Below, one piece after another: positions 1 to 11,492 of a stretch of 64,000 bases of DNA. The notes beneath the pieces were generated by a model. It made no database searches. It had not been told where the DNA came from and saw only the letters and a program-made list of their open reading frames with translations. Positions within the stretch are counted from its first letter, which is position 1. Each line of letters begins with the position of its first letter. Both the position numbers and the translations under genes were made by a program. The DNA comes from Tumebacillus algifaecis (lineage in GTDB: Bacteria > Bacillota > Bacilli > Tumebacillales > Tumebacillaceae), in the NCBI RefSeq assembly GCF_002243515.1, contig NZ_CP022657.1, positions 836,001 to 900,000 on the forward strand, written 5' to 3'.

Positions 1-136
1 AGCCGGATAAACAGAATATTCACGACCCATTATAACATAAGTTGGGACTTCTTGACTGTACGCCGCGTGCGATGATGTGTGTACTTTTCGAGAACAGCGC
101 ATGATAATGAAAGAGAACAAAGGAGGGAGCGCCTCA

Positions 137-1279
137 ATGACTGTCCTCACGGTGCTGGTCGGCATCCCGGCCAGCGGAAAATCAGCAGTCGCCCGCGAAC
201 TGATCGAAGCTACGAACAGCATCTGGATTCAGGGCGACAGGTCCCATCATGCGACATCTGGTGAACAGGATGTCCGCACAAACAGCGGAGATCTGGTGTT
301 TCGAAAGTTGCAAGACCAACTGCGTACCGCGATGCAAAGCGGTCGCAACATTGTGCTCGACGCCAAGCTTCGCACGCCCACTTACCGCAAACCATACCTC
401 GAACTCGCGCGAAAGCACGGTTATGCGACCGAGGCAATTTTTCTAAACGATCCGCTTGAGACGGCGCTCGCCAACAACGAAAAGCTCCGCGAGCAGGGTG
501 AACTGTCGCTCTCAGAAGAGCAGCTTCGCCGTGCTGAACGTCTCCTGCAAATCCCGACCTATGCGGAGGGTTTCGACAAGATCAAAGTGCGCACAAAAGA
601 GCCGATCGACGAGGAAGCGGCCGCATTTTTCCATGCGCACAAAGCGCGTCTAATCAAGGAGCCGTGCAAATTGATCCGCGAACTGGAGGCGGACGGGCGT
701 TTAGAAAAATGGCTGCCAGAACTGCACAACGCAATTCCGGTCGATCAGCACAACCCGCACCATCATTTCACCGTCTATGAGCACATTATCAAAGCGAGTG
801 AAACGGTTGCCGGCAGTTCGTTAAAAATGGTCTGGACGATGTTGCTCCACGACATTGGCAAAGCGTACCCCGGCATCAAACAGTTCCTCGGTGTCGTCAC
901 CACCCCGTTCGGGCGCTGGCAAGCGAAAGACCGCGTGCTGATCGACAACGGTGCCGACATACGGGAAGGACGTGACCTAGGCGATTTTTATAGCGTGCAA
1001 GGTGAAAAAATTCCCAAGGCGCACATTAAAACCGATCTGAACGGACATTTCTACGACCACGAAAACCTCGGCGCGCAACTGTCTTATCGCATTTTGACAC
1101 GTTTTGGCTACTCGCACGATTTTGCGCTGAACGTGGCGACCTTGATCCAATTTCACATGCTGATGCCCCGCGATATCGTCACGGTCGAACTCGCGCAACT
1201 TCGCAAATTCTATGCAAAAACTGGCCCGTACGCTGCCGATCTGATGCTGGTTCGGCTCGCCGATACGCGCGGCAAATAG
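137..1279 (+). CDS. Polynucleotide kinase-HD phosphohydrolase (Pnk-HD), putative RNA/DNA end-healing enzyme
   Basis: A 380-residue protein with two domains. The N-terminal half is a T4-Pnk-like P-loop kinase: Walker A GIPASGKSA lies near residue 11, followed by the acidic segment NIVLDAKLRTPTYR and an arginine-rich lid. The C-terminal half is an HD hydrolase with HHHFTVYEH, MLLHDIGK and a later QFH, resembling the HD domain of CCA-adding enzymes. Bifunctional kinase/HD end-healing proteins are known in the order HD then Pnk; here the order is reversed. I infer 5'-phosphorylation plus 2',3'-cyclic or 3'-phosphate removal on nucleic acid ends. The start is ATG 137 because AGGAGGG sits 10 bases upstream; an in-frame ATG at 77 has no ribosome site. 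Substrate is unproven. Confidence 0.75.
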   Translation: MTVLTVLVGIPASGKSAVARELIEATNSIWIQGDRSHHATSGEQDVRTNSGDLVFRKLQDQLRTAMQSGRNIVLDAKLRTPTYRKPYLELARKHGYATEAIFLNDPLETALANNEKLREQGELSLSEEQLRRAERLLQIPTYAEGFDKIKVRTKEPIDEEAAAFFHAHKARLIKEPCKLIRELEADGRLEKWLPELHNAIPVDQHNPHHHFTVYEHIIKASETVAGSSLKMVWTMLLHDIGKAYPGIKQFLGVVTTPFGRWQAKDRVLIDNGADIREGRDLGDFYSVQGEKIPKAHIKTDLNGHFYDHENLGAQLSYRILTRFGYSHDFALNVATLIQFHMLMPRDIVTVELAQLRKFYAKTGPYAADLMLVRLADTRGK

Positions 1280-1291
1280 CAATTCCTCACG

Positions 1292-1332
1292 AGACGCGGC
1301 TCAGAGAACATTTTTGCTGCGTCTGTTTTTTT
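1292..1332 (+). terminator. Terminator after the Pnk-HD gene
   Basis: An imperfect stem pairs AGACGCgGC with GCtGCGTCT, followed by a run of seven T. It lies 13 bases after the stop codon and separates this gene from the pcrA promoter. Confidence 0.7.
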
Positions 1333-1346
1333 GTGGGCGAGAGTGC

Positions 1347-1376
1347 TTGGTTGGGAGAACTTATGTTTGCTATAAT
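1347..1376 (+). promoter_or_regulatory. Sigma-A-like promoter for the pcrA operon
   Basis: TTGGTT at 1347-1352 and a perfect TATAAT at 1371-1376 are separated by 18 bases, about 70 bases before the chosen pcrA start. Confidence 0.55.
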
Positions 1377-1447
1377 TAGCTACGATAAAAGAAGTAGAAC
1401 TGACATGAGGTGTTGCTCACATGTTTTCAATACAAGGCGGGGAGAAG

Positions 1448-3658
1448 ATGCTTGAAAATCTCAATCCGCAGCAAAAAGAGGCGGTGTTGCACAGTGCAGG
1501 CCCGCTGTTGATTATCGCAGGGGCAGGCTCGGGCAAGACGAGCGTCCTCACCCGCCGCATCGCCTATCTGATCGAAGAGCGCCGCGTTGCGCCGTGGCAG
1601 ATTCTGGCGATCACATTCACCAACAAAGCGGCCCGCGAGATGCGCGAACGAGTCGAGAACCTGATTGGACCGACTGCGCATGACATCTGGATCTCGACGT
1701 TTCACTCGATGTGCGTGCGCGTTCTGCGCCGCGATGCCGATAAGCTTGGCTACACCAATTCCTTTACCATCCTCGATGCGGGCGATCAACTCACCGCCGT
1801 CAAGCAGTGCTTAAAGGAACTGAATCTCGACCCGAAAAAGTTCGACCCGCGCGGTCTGCTCGCCACGATCTCCAATGCGAAAAACGATCTGCTCACCCAC
1901 GAGCGCTTCGCTTCCACCGTCCGGGACGGCGACGTGTTTGGCGGCGTGGCTGCCCAGGTGTACGAAGCCTACCAAAAGAAACTCAAGTCGAACAATGCGC
2001 TCGACTTTGACGACCTGATCATGAAGACGGTCTATCTGTTTCAACATCACGAAGATGTGCTGTCGCTGTACCAAAATCGCCTGCATTACATCCACGTCGA
2101 CGAGTATCAAGACACCAACAAAGCGCAGTACAAGCTGGTGCAGATGCTGGCCAAGAAAAAGCGCAACATCTGCGTCGTCGGCGACTCCGACCAGTCGATC
2201 TACGCCTGGCGCGGTGCGGACATCACCAACATTCTCAATTTCGAGAAAGACTATCCGGAGACGACGGTGATCAAGCTCGAGCAAAACTATCGCTCAACCG
2301 GACGGATCTTGGAAGCGGCCAACCATGTGATCGCCAACAACCGCGAACGCAAAGAGAAAAATTTGTGGTCCACCAAGGCTGAAGGCGAACTGGTCAAGCT
2401 CTACAAAGCGTATGATGAGCATTCGGAAGCCCAATTTGTGATCCAACAAACTCTCGAACATCTCAAGGGCGGGGGCAGACATTCTGACATCGCTGTGCTC
2501 TACCGCACCAACGCCCAGTCCCGTGTGATCGAGGAAGCGTTGCTCAAATCGACCGTTCCCTACACGATCTACGGCGGGGTCAAGTTCTATGAGCGCAAAG
2601 AGATCAAAGACATCTTGGCCTACCTGCGCTTGATCGCCAATTTGAATGACGACCTGTCGCTCACCCGCGTGATCAACGTGCCCAAACGCGGGATCGGCGA
2701 TACGACGGTCGGCAAGATTCTCGACTATGCTGCGACGCACGGCATCTCCGCCTTTCAAGCGCTGATGGAGATCGAAAACGTCGGCATCCGCGGCAAAGCG
2801 AACGGGGCGATCAAAGAGTTCGTCCTGCTTTTGCGCAACTTTGCGACGCAAATGCCGTATCTTTCTGTCACGGACTTGGCTGAAGAGGTGATGAAGCTCA
2901 CTGGGTACCGCAAAGAGCTGGAGCTGGAAAAAACGCTGGAAGCCGATGCGCGTCTGGAAAACTTGGACGAATTCCTCTCCGTCACCGCAGAGTTTGACAA
3001 CAAGCACGAAATGACCGAAGAAAATCGCCTCGTCGAGTTCCTGTCCGATGTGGCGTTGATCGCCGACAGCGAACAGTCGGAAGGGGAGACGGGACCGGAG
3101 TCGATCAAACTGATGACACTGCATGCGGCAAAAGGCTTGGAGTTTCCCGTCGTGTTCCTCGTCGGCCTCGAAGAAGGCATGTTTCCGAGCAATCGAACGC
3201 TGACCCAAGGCGATGAACGCGACGTCGAGGAGGAGCGGCGCCTGATGTATGTCGGAATCACCCGCGCCGAAGAGAAACTGTTCATCTCTCATGCTGGGTC
3301 ACGGATGATGTACGGTCAGATCAAAGCCAATCCACCGTCCCGTTTCATTCGCGAAATTCCACCGAGCCTGTTGGAAGAAGTGGGCATCATCCGCCGCCAG
3401 CCTGCACAGGAGCGCGTTCGAAGCGACATTCCGGGCCTGCAAAACGGAACCCGCGTGCCGAGCGGGTTTGGTGCCGATCCCAATTTGACGTGGGAAGTGG
3501 GCGAATGGGTCGCACATCGCAAATGGGGACTTGGCGAGATCGTGAAGTCGGAAGGCGTTGGTGACAACTTGGAGCTGTACATCCAGTTTGAAGACCTCGC
3601 CATCGGCATGAAAAAGCTGTTGGCACGCTTTGCGCCGATCGTCAAGGTGGAGGACTAG
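1448..3658 (+). CDS. pcrA: ATP-dependent DNA helicase PcrA (UvrD/Rep family)
   Basis: A 736-residue superfamily 1A 3'-5' helicase for repair, plasmid replication and removal of bound protein from DNA. Visible motifs in order are Walker [20 protein letters not shown], the Walker B region [26 protein letters not shown] and the late [12 protein letters not shown]. The C-terminus carries the short Tudor-like tail ([12 protein letters not shown]) that binds RNA polymerase in PcrA proteins. ATG 1448 gives the usual [13 protein letters not shown] start; an ATG at 1421 behind TGAGGTG would add nine residues. It begins an operon with ribBA, ligA and a thioredoxin-like lipoprotein. The usual upstream partner pcrB is absent. 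Confidence 0.95.
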   Translation: MLENLNPQQKEAVLHSAGPLLIIAGAGSGKTSVLTRRIAYLIEERRVAPWQILAITFTNKAAREMRERVENLIGPTAHDIWISTFHSMCVRVLRRDADKLGYTNSFTILDAGDQLTAVKQCLKELNLDPKKFDPRGLLATISNAKNDLLTHERFASTVRDGDVFGGVAAQVYEAYQKKLKSNNALDFDDLIMKTVYLFQHHEDVLSLYQNRLHYIHVDEYQDTNKAQYKLVQMLAKKKRNICVVGDSDQSIYAWRGADITNILNFEKDYPETTVIKLEQNYRSTGRILEAANHVIANNRERKEKNLWSTKAEGELVKLYKAYDEHSEAQFVIQQTLEHLKGGGRHSDIAVLYRTNAQSRVIEEALLKSTVPYTIYGGVKFYERKEIKDILAYLRLIANLNDDLSLTRVINVPKRGIGDTTVGKILDYAATHGISAFQALMEIENVGIRGKANGAIKEFVLLLRNFATQMPYLSVTDLAEEVMKLTGYRKELELEKTLEADARLENLDEFLSVTAEFDNKHEMTEENRLVEFLSDVALIADSEQSEGETGPESIKLMTLHAAKGLEFPVVFLVGLEEGMFPSNRTLTQGDERDVEEERRLMYVGITRAEEKLFISHAGSRMMYGQIKANPPSRFIREIPPSLLEEVGIIRRQPAQERVRSDIPGLQNGTRVPSGFGADPNLTWEVGEWVAHRKWGLGEIVKSEGVGDNLELYIQFEDLAIGMKKLLARFAPIVKVED

Positions 3659-3681
3659 AGTTTTGGAGGGAGAAGAGTCAG

Positions 3682-4884
3682 ATGGCACACTTTCATCGAA
3701 TCGAAGAAGCGCTTGAAGACCTGCGCCAAGGAAAAGTGGTCATCGTCGTAGACGATGAAGACCGCGAAAACGAAGGCGATTTCATCGCACTTTCCGAATA
3801 TGCGACTCCGGAAGTGATCAATTTTATGATCACCGAAGGACGCGGACTCGTCTGTGTTCCGATCACCGAGGCGCGGGCCAAACAGATTGGGCTGAGCACG
3901 ATGGTCGAGGATAACACCGACACGCATGGCACCGCGTTCACCGTGTCGGTCGATGCGAAAGATGGGACGACCACAGGCATCTCCGCCTTTGAGCGCGCCG
4001 TGACGATCCAAGCATTGATCGATCGCGCGACCAAGCCGGACGACTTCAAAAAGCCGGGCCACATCTTCCCGCTGATCGCAAAAGATGGCGGCACCCTGCG
4101 CCGGGCTGGACACACGGAGGCGGCGATCGACCTCGCACGCCTCGCAGGTGCGTACCCGTCCGGCGTGATCTGCGAAGTGCTGAATCAAGACGGAACGATG
4201 GCTCGCGTGCCCGACCTCGAACAGATCGCACACAAGCATGATCTGAAGATGATCACCATCGCCGATCTGATCGCCTACCGCAAACAGAGCGAAGTGCTGA
4301 TCAACCGTGCGGTCGATGTGCGGATGCCGACCGAGTTTGGCGATTTCCGCATGGTCGCATACACCAACTCGATCGACGACAAAGAGCATGTCGCGATCAT
4401 CAAAGGGGACATCTCGCCTGACGAAGCGGTGCTGGTGCGCGTGCATTCGGAGTGTTTGACTGGTGATATATTTCATTCCTTCCGTTGCGACTGCGGCCCG
4501 CAAAAAGAAGCGGCACTGCGCCAGATCGATGAAGCGGGCAAAGGGGTTCTGCTCTACATGCGTCAAGAAGGACGCGGCATCGGTCTGATCAACAAGTTGA
4601 AAGCATACCAGTTGCAAGACCAAGGCTATGACACCGTCGAAGCGAACGAACAGCTTGGATTCAAAGCGGACCTGCGCGAATATGGCATCGGTGCCCAGAT
4701 TTTACGCGACCTTGGTGTGCGCAGGATCAGACTGCTCACCAACAACCCGCGCAAGATCAAAGGTCTTTCCGGCCACGGGCTTGAAGTGGTCGAGCGCGTC
4801 GCTTTGCAGATGGAATCGAACGAAAACAACGAAGGTTACTTAAAAACGAAACAAGCCAAACTCGGCCACATGCTGAAGTTTTAG
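3682..4884 (+). CDS. ribBA: Bifunctional 3,4-dihydroxy-2-butanone-4-phosphate synthase / GTP cyclohydrolase II
   Basis: A 400-residue fusion for riboflavin synthesis. The N-terminal RibB half (about 1-200) makes the four-carbon unit from ribulose 5-phosphate and shows [11 protein letters not shown] and the [13 protein letters not shown] motif. The C-terminal RibA half opens the GTP ring and shows [18 protein letters not shown], the zinc-binding cysteine region, and [11 protein letters not shown]. It is preceded by GGAGGG. Unusually it sits 23 bases after pcrA and 12 bases before ligA, inside a DNA-repair operon rather than a rib operon, and I see no FMN riboswitch upstream. Function is clear from sequence; the reason for this location is not. 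Confidence 0.95.
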   Translation: MAHFHRIEEALEDLRQGKVVIVVDDEDRENEGDFIALSEYATPEVINFMITEGRGLVCVPITEARAKQIGLSTMVEDNTDTHGTAFTVSVDAKDGTTTGISAFERAVTIQALIDRATKPDDFKKPGHIFPLIAKDGGTLRRAGHTEAAIDLARLAGAYPSGVICEVLNQDGTMARVPDLEQIAHKHDLKMITIADLIAYRKQSEVLINRAVDVRMPTEFGDFRMVAYTNSIDDKEHVAIIKGDISPDEAVLVRVHSECLTGDIFHSFRCDCGPQKEAALRQIDEAGKGVLLYMRQEGRGIGLINKLKAYQLQDQGYDTVEANEQLGFKADLREYGIGAQILRDLGVRRIRLLTNNPRKIKGLSGHGLEVVERVALQMESNENNEGYLKTKQAKLGHMLKF

Positions 4885-7448
<2,564 letters not shown>

Positions 7449-7456
7449 TCCAGAAA

Positions 7457-7487
7457 AGCCCTGACAGCGGCGCGGTCAGGGCTTTTT
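7457..7487 (+). terminator. Terminator of the pcrA-ribBA-ligA-tlpA operon
   Basis: A perfect nine-base stem AGCCCTGAC/GTCAGGGCT with a GC-rich loop and five T, eight bases after the stop. Confidence 0.9.
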
Positions 7488-7505
7488 GATTGAAGACCCT
7501 TAAAA

Positions 7506-7534
7506 TTGACGCGGCTCGTTCGATCACTTATAGT
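7506..7534 (+). promoter_or_regulatory. Candidate promoter for murA
   Basis: TTGACG at 7506-7511 and TATAGT at 7529-7534 with an optimal 17-base spacer. This leaves an 80-base leader before the murA start. Confidence 0.6.
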
Positions 7535-7618
7535 GAAAGAAAAAGAGCCACAGAGAACCCATTTTTTGTGGTAAAATGTGTATATCGAGCCAGAATTAAC
7601 GGATGGGGTGTACAACGA

Positions 7619-8899
7619 ATGGAAGTACTTCGCGTAAAAGGCGGGGCTCCGCTGAATGGCGAAATTCAGGCATCGGGGAGCAAGAACTCCGTCCTGGCAA
7701 TCATGTGTGCCGTTCTGCTCTGTGACGGCGAAACGATTTTGGAAAACGTACCGAACTTGAGCGATGTAAATACGTTGATGGAAATTTTGGAAGAGACGGG
7801 TGTCAGCTGTGAATGGGCAGCTCCGAACACGCTGCGCTTTGTCAATAACGGTTTGACCAATTGGACGGTCTCCGAAGATCTGGTTCGCAAGATGCGCGCT
7901 TCTTTCTCCATCTTTGGCCCGCTGCTGGCGAAAGCGGGGAAGGCACAGATTCCGCTTCCTGGCGGCTGTGTGATCGGGGCGCGCCCGGTAGACCAGCATC
8001 TGAAGGCGATGCAGGCGCTTGGCGCTGAGATCAAGATGCTCGATGGAAGCGTCTATGCTGAGTGCAAGGGCGGCCGTCTGCAAGGCGCTGCGATGTTTCT
8101 CGGCACGCGCTTTGGCTCGACAGTCGGCGGCACCAACGCAGCGATCATGGCGGGGGCGCTGTCCAGCGGCACGACCGTCATCTACAATGCAGCCCGCGAG
8201 CCGGAGATTGTCGATCTTGTGATGTTCCTGAACAAAGCGGGGGCGAAGATCCGCGGCGTCGGCACCGATATCATCACGATCGAAGGTGTCGAGAGCTTGA
8301 ATGGCGTGCGCTACACCTGCATGACCGACCGCATCGAATCGGGTACCTACCTGTGCGCAGGCGCGATCACCCGTGGTCGAGTCACCGTTAAAGGCATTCC
8401 GCCGCAGTCGCTGGCAGGACTTCCGTCTCTGCTGTTCGACATGGGTTGTGACATCTCGCTCGAAGGCGACTCGATCACCGTCGATGCTCGCGATCGCGAC
8501 CTGCGTGCGACACATGTGATCACGTTTGCCTACCCTGGTTTTGCCACCGATCTGCAGCCGGCGATGCTGACGCTGCTCACGACGGCAAAAGGCATTTCCT
8601 ATGTGAAAGAGACCGTTTTTGATGCACGCTTTGGTTTCACCCAAGAGCTGACTCGCATGGGCGCAGATATTAAAATTTCTGGCGATACGGCGATCGTCAG
8701 CGGCGTGGAGCGCCTGACGGGTGCACGTGTCGTCGCAAGCGACCTGCGCGCAGCAGGCGCGATGATTCTCGGTGGCTTAGCTGCTGATGGCACGTCCACG
8801 GTCGAAGGTTTGCAATATCTGGACCGTGGTTATGAAAACCCGGTCGCGAAACTGCAATCGATCGGTGCGCAGATCGAGCGCGTAACACCGGGAACGTAG
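7619..8899 (+). CDS. murA: UDP-N-acetylglucosamine 1-carboxyvinyltransferase MurA
   Basis: A 426-residue enzyme that transfers enolpyruvate from PEP to UDP-GlcNAc, the first committed step of peptidoglycan synthesis. Evidence includes the start RVKGGAPLNGEIQASGSKNS and the catalytic cysteine Cys117 in LPGGCVIGARPVDQH, which is also the fosfomycin target residue; the binding motif TDLQPAMLTLL follows. ATG 7619 is used because family homology begins there and GGGGTG lies just upstream. Many Bacilli have two MurA paralogues and the window alone does not say which this is. The next gene encodes an IreB/ReoM-family protein, a family that controls MurA stability in Listeria. Confidence 0.95.
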   Translation: MEVLRVKGGAPLNGEIQASGSKNSVLAIMCAVLLCDGETILENVPNLSDVNTLMEILEETGVSCEWAAPNTLRFVNNGLTNWTVSEDLVRKMRASFSIFGPLLAKAGKAQIPLPGGCVIGARPVDQHLKAMQALGAEIKMLDGSVYAECKGGRLQGAAMFLGTRFGSTVGGTNAAIMAGALSSGTTVIYNAAREPEIVDLVMFLNKAGAKIRGVGTDIITIEGVESLNGVRYTCMTDRIESGTYLCAGAITRGRVTVKGIPPQSLAGLPSLLFDMGCDISLEGDSITVDARDRDLRATHVITFAYPGFATDLQPAMLTLLTTAKGISYVKETVFDARFGFTQELTRMGADIKISGDTAIVSGVERLTGARVVASDLRAAGAMILGGLAADGTSTVEGLQYLDRGYENPVAKLQSIGAQIERVTPGT

Positions 8900-8941
8900 A
8901 GAAAAGAATTTGTCTTGACCAAGAACAGGAGGGGCTTGACC

Positions 8942-9199
8942 ATGTCCAACCTCGACAAGACCATGATTTTCCGACTTGACCAAGAATCAGAACTGCTCAA
9001 TGAAATCATCACGTCGGTCGTTCCGGCACTTCGTGAACAAGGCTACGATGCGGCGCGTCAACTGGCTGGCTTTATTGTGACCGGGGAGAGCAACTACATC
9101 ACCTCGGCGAACAATGCGCGCGCGACTATGGCCAAGATGGACCGCTTGCTGGCGGTCGAACAGATCCTCAACGACTACTTCAAGCTGAAGGGTCTGTAA
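8942..9199 (+). CDS. IreB/ReoM-family regulatory phosphoprotein (divergent UPF0297 member)
   Basis: An 85-residue small helical protein. The start MSNLDKTM matches the phosphorylated N-terminus of ReoM/IreB, with threonine at position 7, and ALREQGYDAARQLAGFIVTG followed by YITSANNAR matches the family core. In Listeria, unphosphorylated ReoM promotes ClpCP degradation of MurA, and a Ser/Thr kinase relieves this. Several basic residues usual in the C-terminal half (IPRH and part of the RRLER region) are replaced here, so this is a divergent member and perhaps a second copy. A strong AGGAGGGG supports ATG 8942. It follows murA by 42 bases and is probably co-transcribed. Confidence 0.8.
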   Translation: MSNLDKTMIFRLDQESELLNEIITSVVPALREQGYDAARQLAGFIVTGESNYITSANNARATMAKMDRLLAVEQILNDYFKLKGL

Positions 9200-9203
9200 G
9201 CGT

Positions 9204-9238
9204 AAAAAGCATTTCTCCGAGCGGAGGAATGCTTTTTA
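9204..9238 (+). terminator. Terminator after the murA-ireB-like pair
   Basis: A long stem AAAAAGCATTtCTCC/GGAGgAATGCTTTTT, symmetrical enough to serve the converging minus-strand small gene as well. Confidence 0.9.
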
Positions 9239-9271
9239 TTTGTCAGCCACCCGACTCATTGCACGGTACGA

Positions 9272-9415
9272 TTATTCTTTACCGCGCAGGAAGTCTGGTA
9301 CGGTGGAACGGTTCTCTTTCTTGACGCGAACAAATGCGATGCGGTTCGACATACGCCCGAGCATGAACACCGCCGGGATGGCGATGAGATGGAACAACAG
9401 GATGCCGCTAATCAT
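9272..9415 (-). CDS. Small single-span membrane protein, 47 residues, unknown function
   Basis: An ATG at 9415 preceded by AGGAGG with nine-base spacing opens a 47-codon frame. The product starts MISGILLFHLIAIPAVFML, one hydrophobic span, followed by a basic cytoplasmic tail (RMSNRIAFVRVKKENRS) ending in FLRGKE. I do not recognise the family. The strong ribosome site, hydrophobic-then-basic layout and terminator at the 3' side make it a real gene rather than chance. It is convergent with the murA unit and divergent from tagO. Confidence 0.65.
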   Translation of the reverse strand: MISGILLFHLIAIPAVFMLGRMSNRIAFVRVKKENRSTVPDFLRGKE

Positions 9416-9830
9416 GTTCAACTACCTCCTATGGTTCGTATTGCTAGATTCTATGAGCCATTTTTGCCAAGTAGAACCACGACTGCAAGCGGGCGGGAAC
9501 GGACAGAAACGATCGAACAGCCCGTATTTGTATGACAACTGCCAAACACTGTAACCTTTCTCGATTCCTCGACGTCTAATCTACAGGAAACGGATGAGAT
9601 TGTGGACAATCTGTAAAAGAATGACGAAAAACGACGCTCTGTGGAGAATTTCGTGCATTGGAACTTCCGTTTTGGCTGAGTTTTTTGGTATAATAAGTAC
9701 GTTTCACGGGCGCCTACTATCCGGCGCTCGTTTCTCTGAGTGGAGTATCCAACCTTTTTGGAAATAAAAGTGGAATTTTGCGCACACTACGTATATAGAC
9801 TGTGGCGCAGAGGGAGGCTTACGAAAGAAG
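9416..9830. other. Intergenic region between divergent genes
   Basis: No further gene is visible. It should hold the promoter of the minus-strand small membrane protein. An extended -10 (TGGTATAAT, 9686-9694) with a weak -35 faces tagO, leaving a ~130-base leader with a short hairpin (GGGCGCC/GGCGCTC near 9709-9730). Confidence 0.5.
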
Positions 9831-10823
9831 ATGCAATCCCCACAAATGCTGACCTTGACTTTGGTCGTCTCGTTTGCGCTCGTGTACTTCATGGTGCCGT
9901 ACCTGCGCAAGGTGGCGTTGAAGACAGGGTTCGTAGACATGCCGAACCCTCGGAAACTGCACAAAGAGCCGATTCCGGTACTCGGCGGGGCGGCGATTTA
10001 TTTCGGATTTATCGTCTCGACCTTATTGATTCAACTGATCTTTTTCGGGAAATTGGACGACACGTTTTACGGCATTGCGCTCGGCGGCTTGCTCCTGTTT
10101 GTGATTGGAGTGCTCGATGACTATTACAAGACGCGCGGCAAAGACTTCCCGGCTTGGCCGAAACTGTTGACTCATATTGCAGCAGCTTTTGTTCTGGTCG
10201 GCTTTGATGTGAGAGTAGAAGCGGTGACGATCCCTTGGCTGGACCTGCCCTACTATTCTTTCACCGACCACGGGATGGGCTGGGTGTCCATCTTGGCCAC
10301 CGTGCTTTGGGTGGTTGCGCTCACCAATATGCTCAATTTCTTGGACGGTGTAGACGGTTTGGCCGCGGGCATCTCGTCGATCTCCGCGATCACGTTGCTG
10401 TTTATCGCCATCCTGTCTGGCAACGGCCCGGTTGCGTTCTATGCAGTGGCGGTGATCGGTGTATCGCTGGCCTTCCTGAAGCACAATTTCCACCCGGCCC
10501 GCATTTTCATGGGCGATGCGGGTGCGACCTTCTTAGGCTTCGCGCTTGCAGCTCTGGCAGTCGATGGAGCGTTCAAGTCCGCGACGTTCGTCTCGTTGAT
10601 CGTGCCGGTATTGGCGCTTGGCGTACCGATCTTTGACACGCTGTTCGTGCTGTTCAAGCGGATCAAAGAACGCCGTCCGTTGCACCAGGCTGACAAATCG
10701 CACACGCACCACACGTTGATGCGCAGTGGGATGAGCCAAGTTCAGACCGTTTCATTCATGTATCTGCTCGGCATTTGCTTCTCGCTATTGTCGATCGTAG
10801 TATTGCTTGTCAACTACAATTAA
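9831..10823 (+). CDS. tagO: Undecaprenyl-phosphate N-acetylglucosaminyl-1-phosphate transferase (TagO/WecA family)
   Basis: A 330-residue polytopic membrane enzyme with about ten hydrophobic spans. It moves GlcNAc-1-phosphate from UDP-GlcNAc to undecaprenyl phosphate, the first step of wall teichoic acid or other cell-surface glycan assembly. Key motifs are DMPNPRKLHKEPIPVLGG, the aspartate pair in VLDDYYKTRGKDFPAW, NMLNFLDGVDGLAAG and HNFHPARIFMGDAG, plus a late histidine motif in HHTLMRSG. AGGGAGG lies about 13 bases before ATG 9831, slightly far; ATG 9846 is an alternative. It is transcribed alone, between its own extended -10 and a terminator. Confidence 0.9.
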   Translation: MQSPQMLTLTLVVSFALVYFMVPYLRKVALKTGFVDMPNPRKLHKEPIPVLGGAAIYFGFIVSTLLIQLIFFGKLDDTFYGIALGGLLLFVIGVLDDYYKTRGKDFPAWPKLLTHIAAAFVLVGFDVRVEAVTIPWLDLPYYSFTDHGMGWVSILATVLWVVALTNMLNFLDGVDGLAAGISSISAITLLFIAILSGNGPVAFYAVAVIGVSLAFLKHNFHPARIFMGDAGATFLGFALAALAVDGAFKSATFVSLIVPVLALGVPIFDTLFVLFKRIKERRPLHQADKSHTHHTLMRSGMSQVQTVSFMYLLGICFSLLSIVVLLVNYN

Positions 10824-10834
10824 AACGTCCCAAT

Positions 10835-10869
10835 CACTCCTTGTCCGCATGCTGGGCAGGGAGTTTTTT
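10835..10869 (+). terminator. Terminator after tagO
   Basis: The stem CACTCCtTGTCC/GGGCAgGGAGT is followed by six T. Confidence 0.85.
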
Positions 10870-10943
10870 GTTCAGGGTAGCAACTTCTCCGATCTTTTGC
10901 CATACTACTAAGCAGAACGAAGCTTGAGGAGGCTGAAAGACAG

Positions 10944-11258
10944 ATGATCATCACCACAACCTCGATTGTACAAGGGAAAGAGATTACCAAGTATCATTCG
11001 GTAGTTACCGGAGAAACAATAATGGGGGCCAACGTCGTGCGTGACTTTCTCGCGTCGATCACCGACATCGTCGGCGGGCGTAGCGGGGCATACGAGTCCA
11101 AGTTGAAACAAGCCCGTGAGATCGCGTTTGCAGAAATGAAAGAGGAGGCGCTGCGCCAAGGGGCCAATGCGATCGTCGGCGTTGACATCGACTATGAAGT
11201 GATCCGCGATGGCATGCTGATGGTGGCCGTTTCTGGAACCGCAGTCACACTCCAATAA
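10944..11258 (+). CDS. YbjQ/UPF0145 family protein
   Basis: A 104-residue cytoplasmic protein. It shows the family pattern: [11 protein letters not shown] near the start, [13 protein letters not shown], a central [16 protein letters not shown] and [17 protein letters not shown] before the C-terminus. Structures in this family form pentamers and a metal-binding role has been suggested but not settled. It has a GAGGAGG ribosome site and stands alone between two terminators. Confidence 0.85.
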   Translation: MIITTTSIVQGKEITKYHSVVTGETIMGANVVRDFLASITDIVGGRSGAYESKLKQAREIAFAEMKEEALRQGANAIVGVDIDYEVIRDGMLMVAVSGTAVTLQ

Positions 11259-11264
11259 ATGCAT

Positions 11265-11302
11265 AAAAAAGGCCGCCCTTGTGTCGAAAGGCGGCCTTTT
11301 TT
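11265..11302 (+). terminator. Bidirectional terminator
   Basis: A perfect stem AAAAAAGGCCGCC/GGCGGCCTTTTTT with a 12-base loop. It ends the YbjQ-like gene and could also stop the minus-strand regulator transcript. The next 190 bases, to 11492, hold no supported gene. Confidence 0.9.
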
Positions 11303-11492
11303 ATGGTGGGGGACTTCTCATAGGTAGTTGCGGACTAAGAGTTGTCTTACCATCATCATACATCGGGAAAACAAAATTTTACATAGTTGATAAGTATCAT
11401 TTTGATAATGGTTCTGTAGTCATAATCGCAAGAATTTGGGAGCGCTGTGCGGCCCAGATGAGACTAGAGTCACAGAAGACGGCAGCGCTGAC

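Noticed and set aside
2294-3292. Long minus-strand open frame (332 codons) opposite pcrA
   Set aside because: It mirrors pcrA codons, has no ribosome site or recognisable domain, and pcrA is certain.
3659-3681. FMN riboswitch upstream of ribBA
   Set aside because: Only 23 bases separate pcrA from ribBA, too few for the aptamer.
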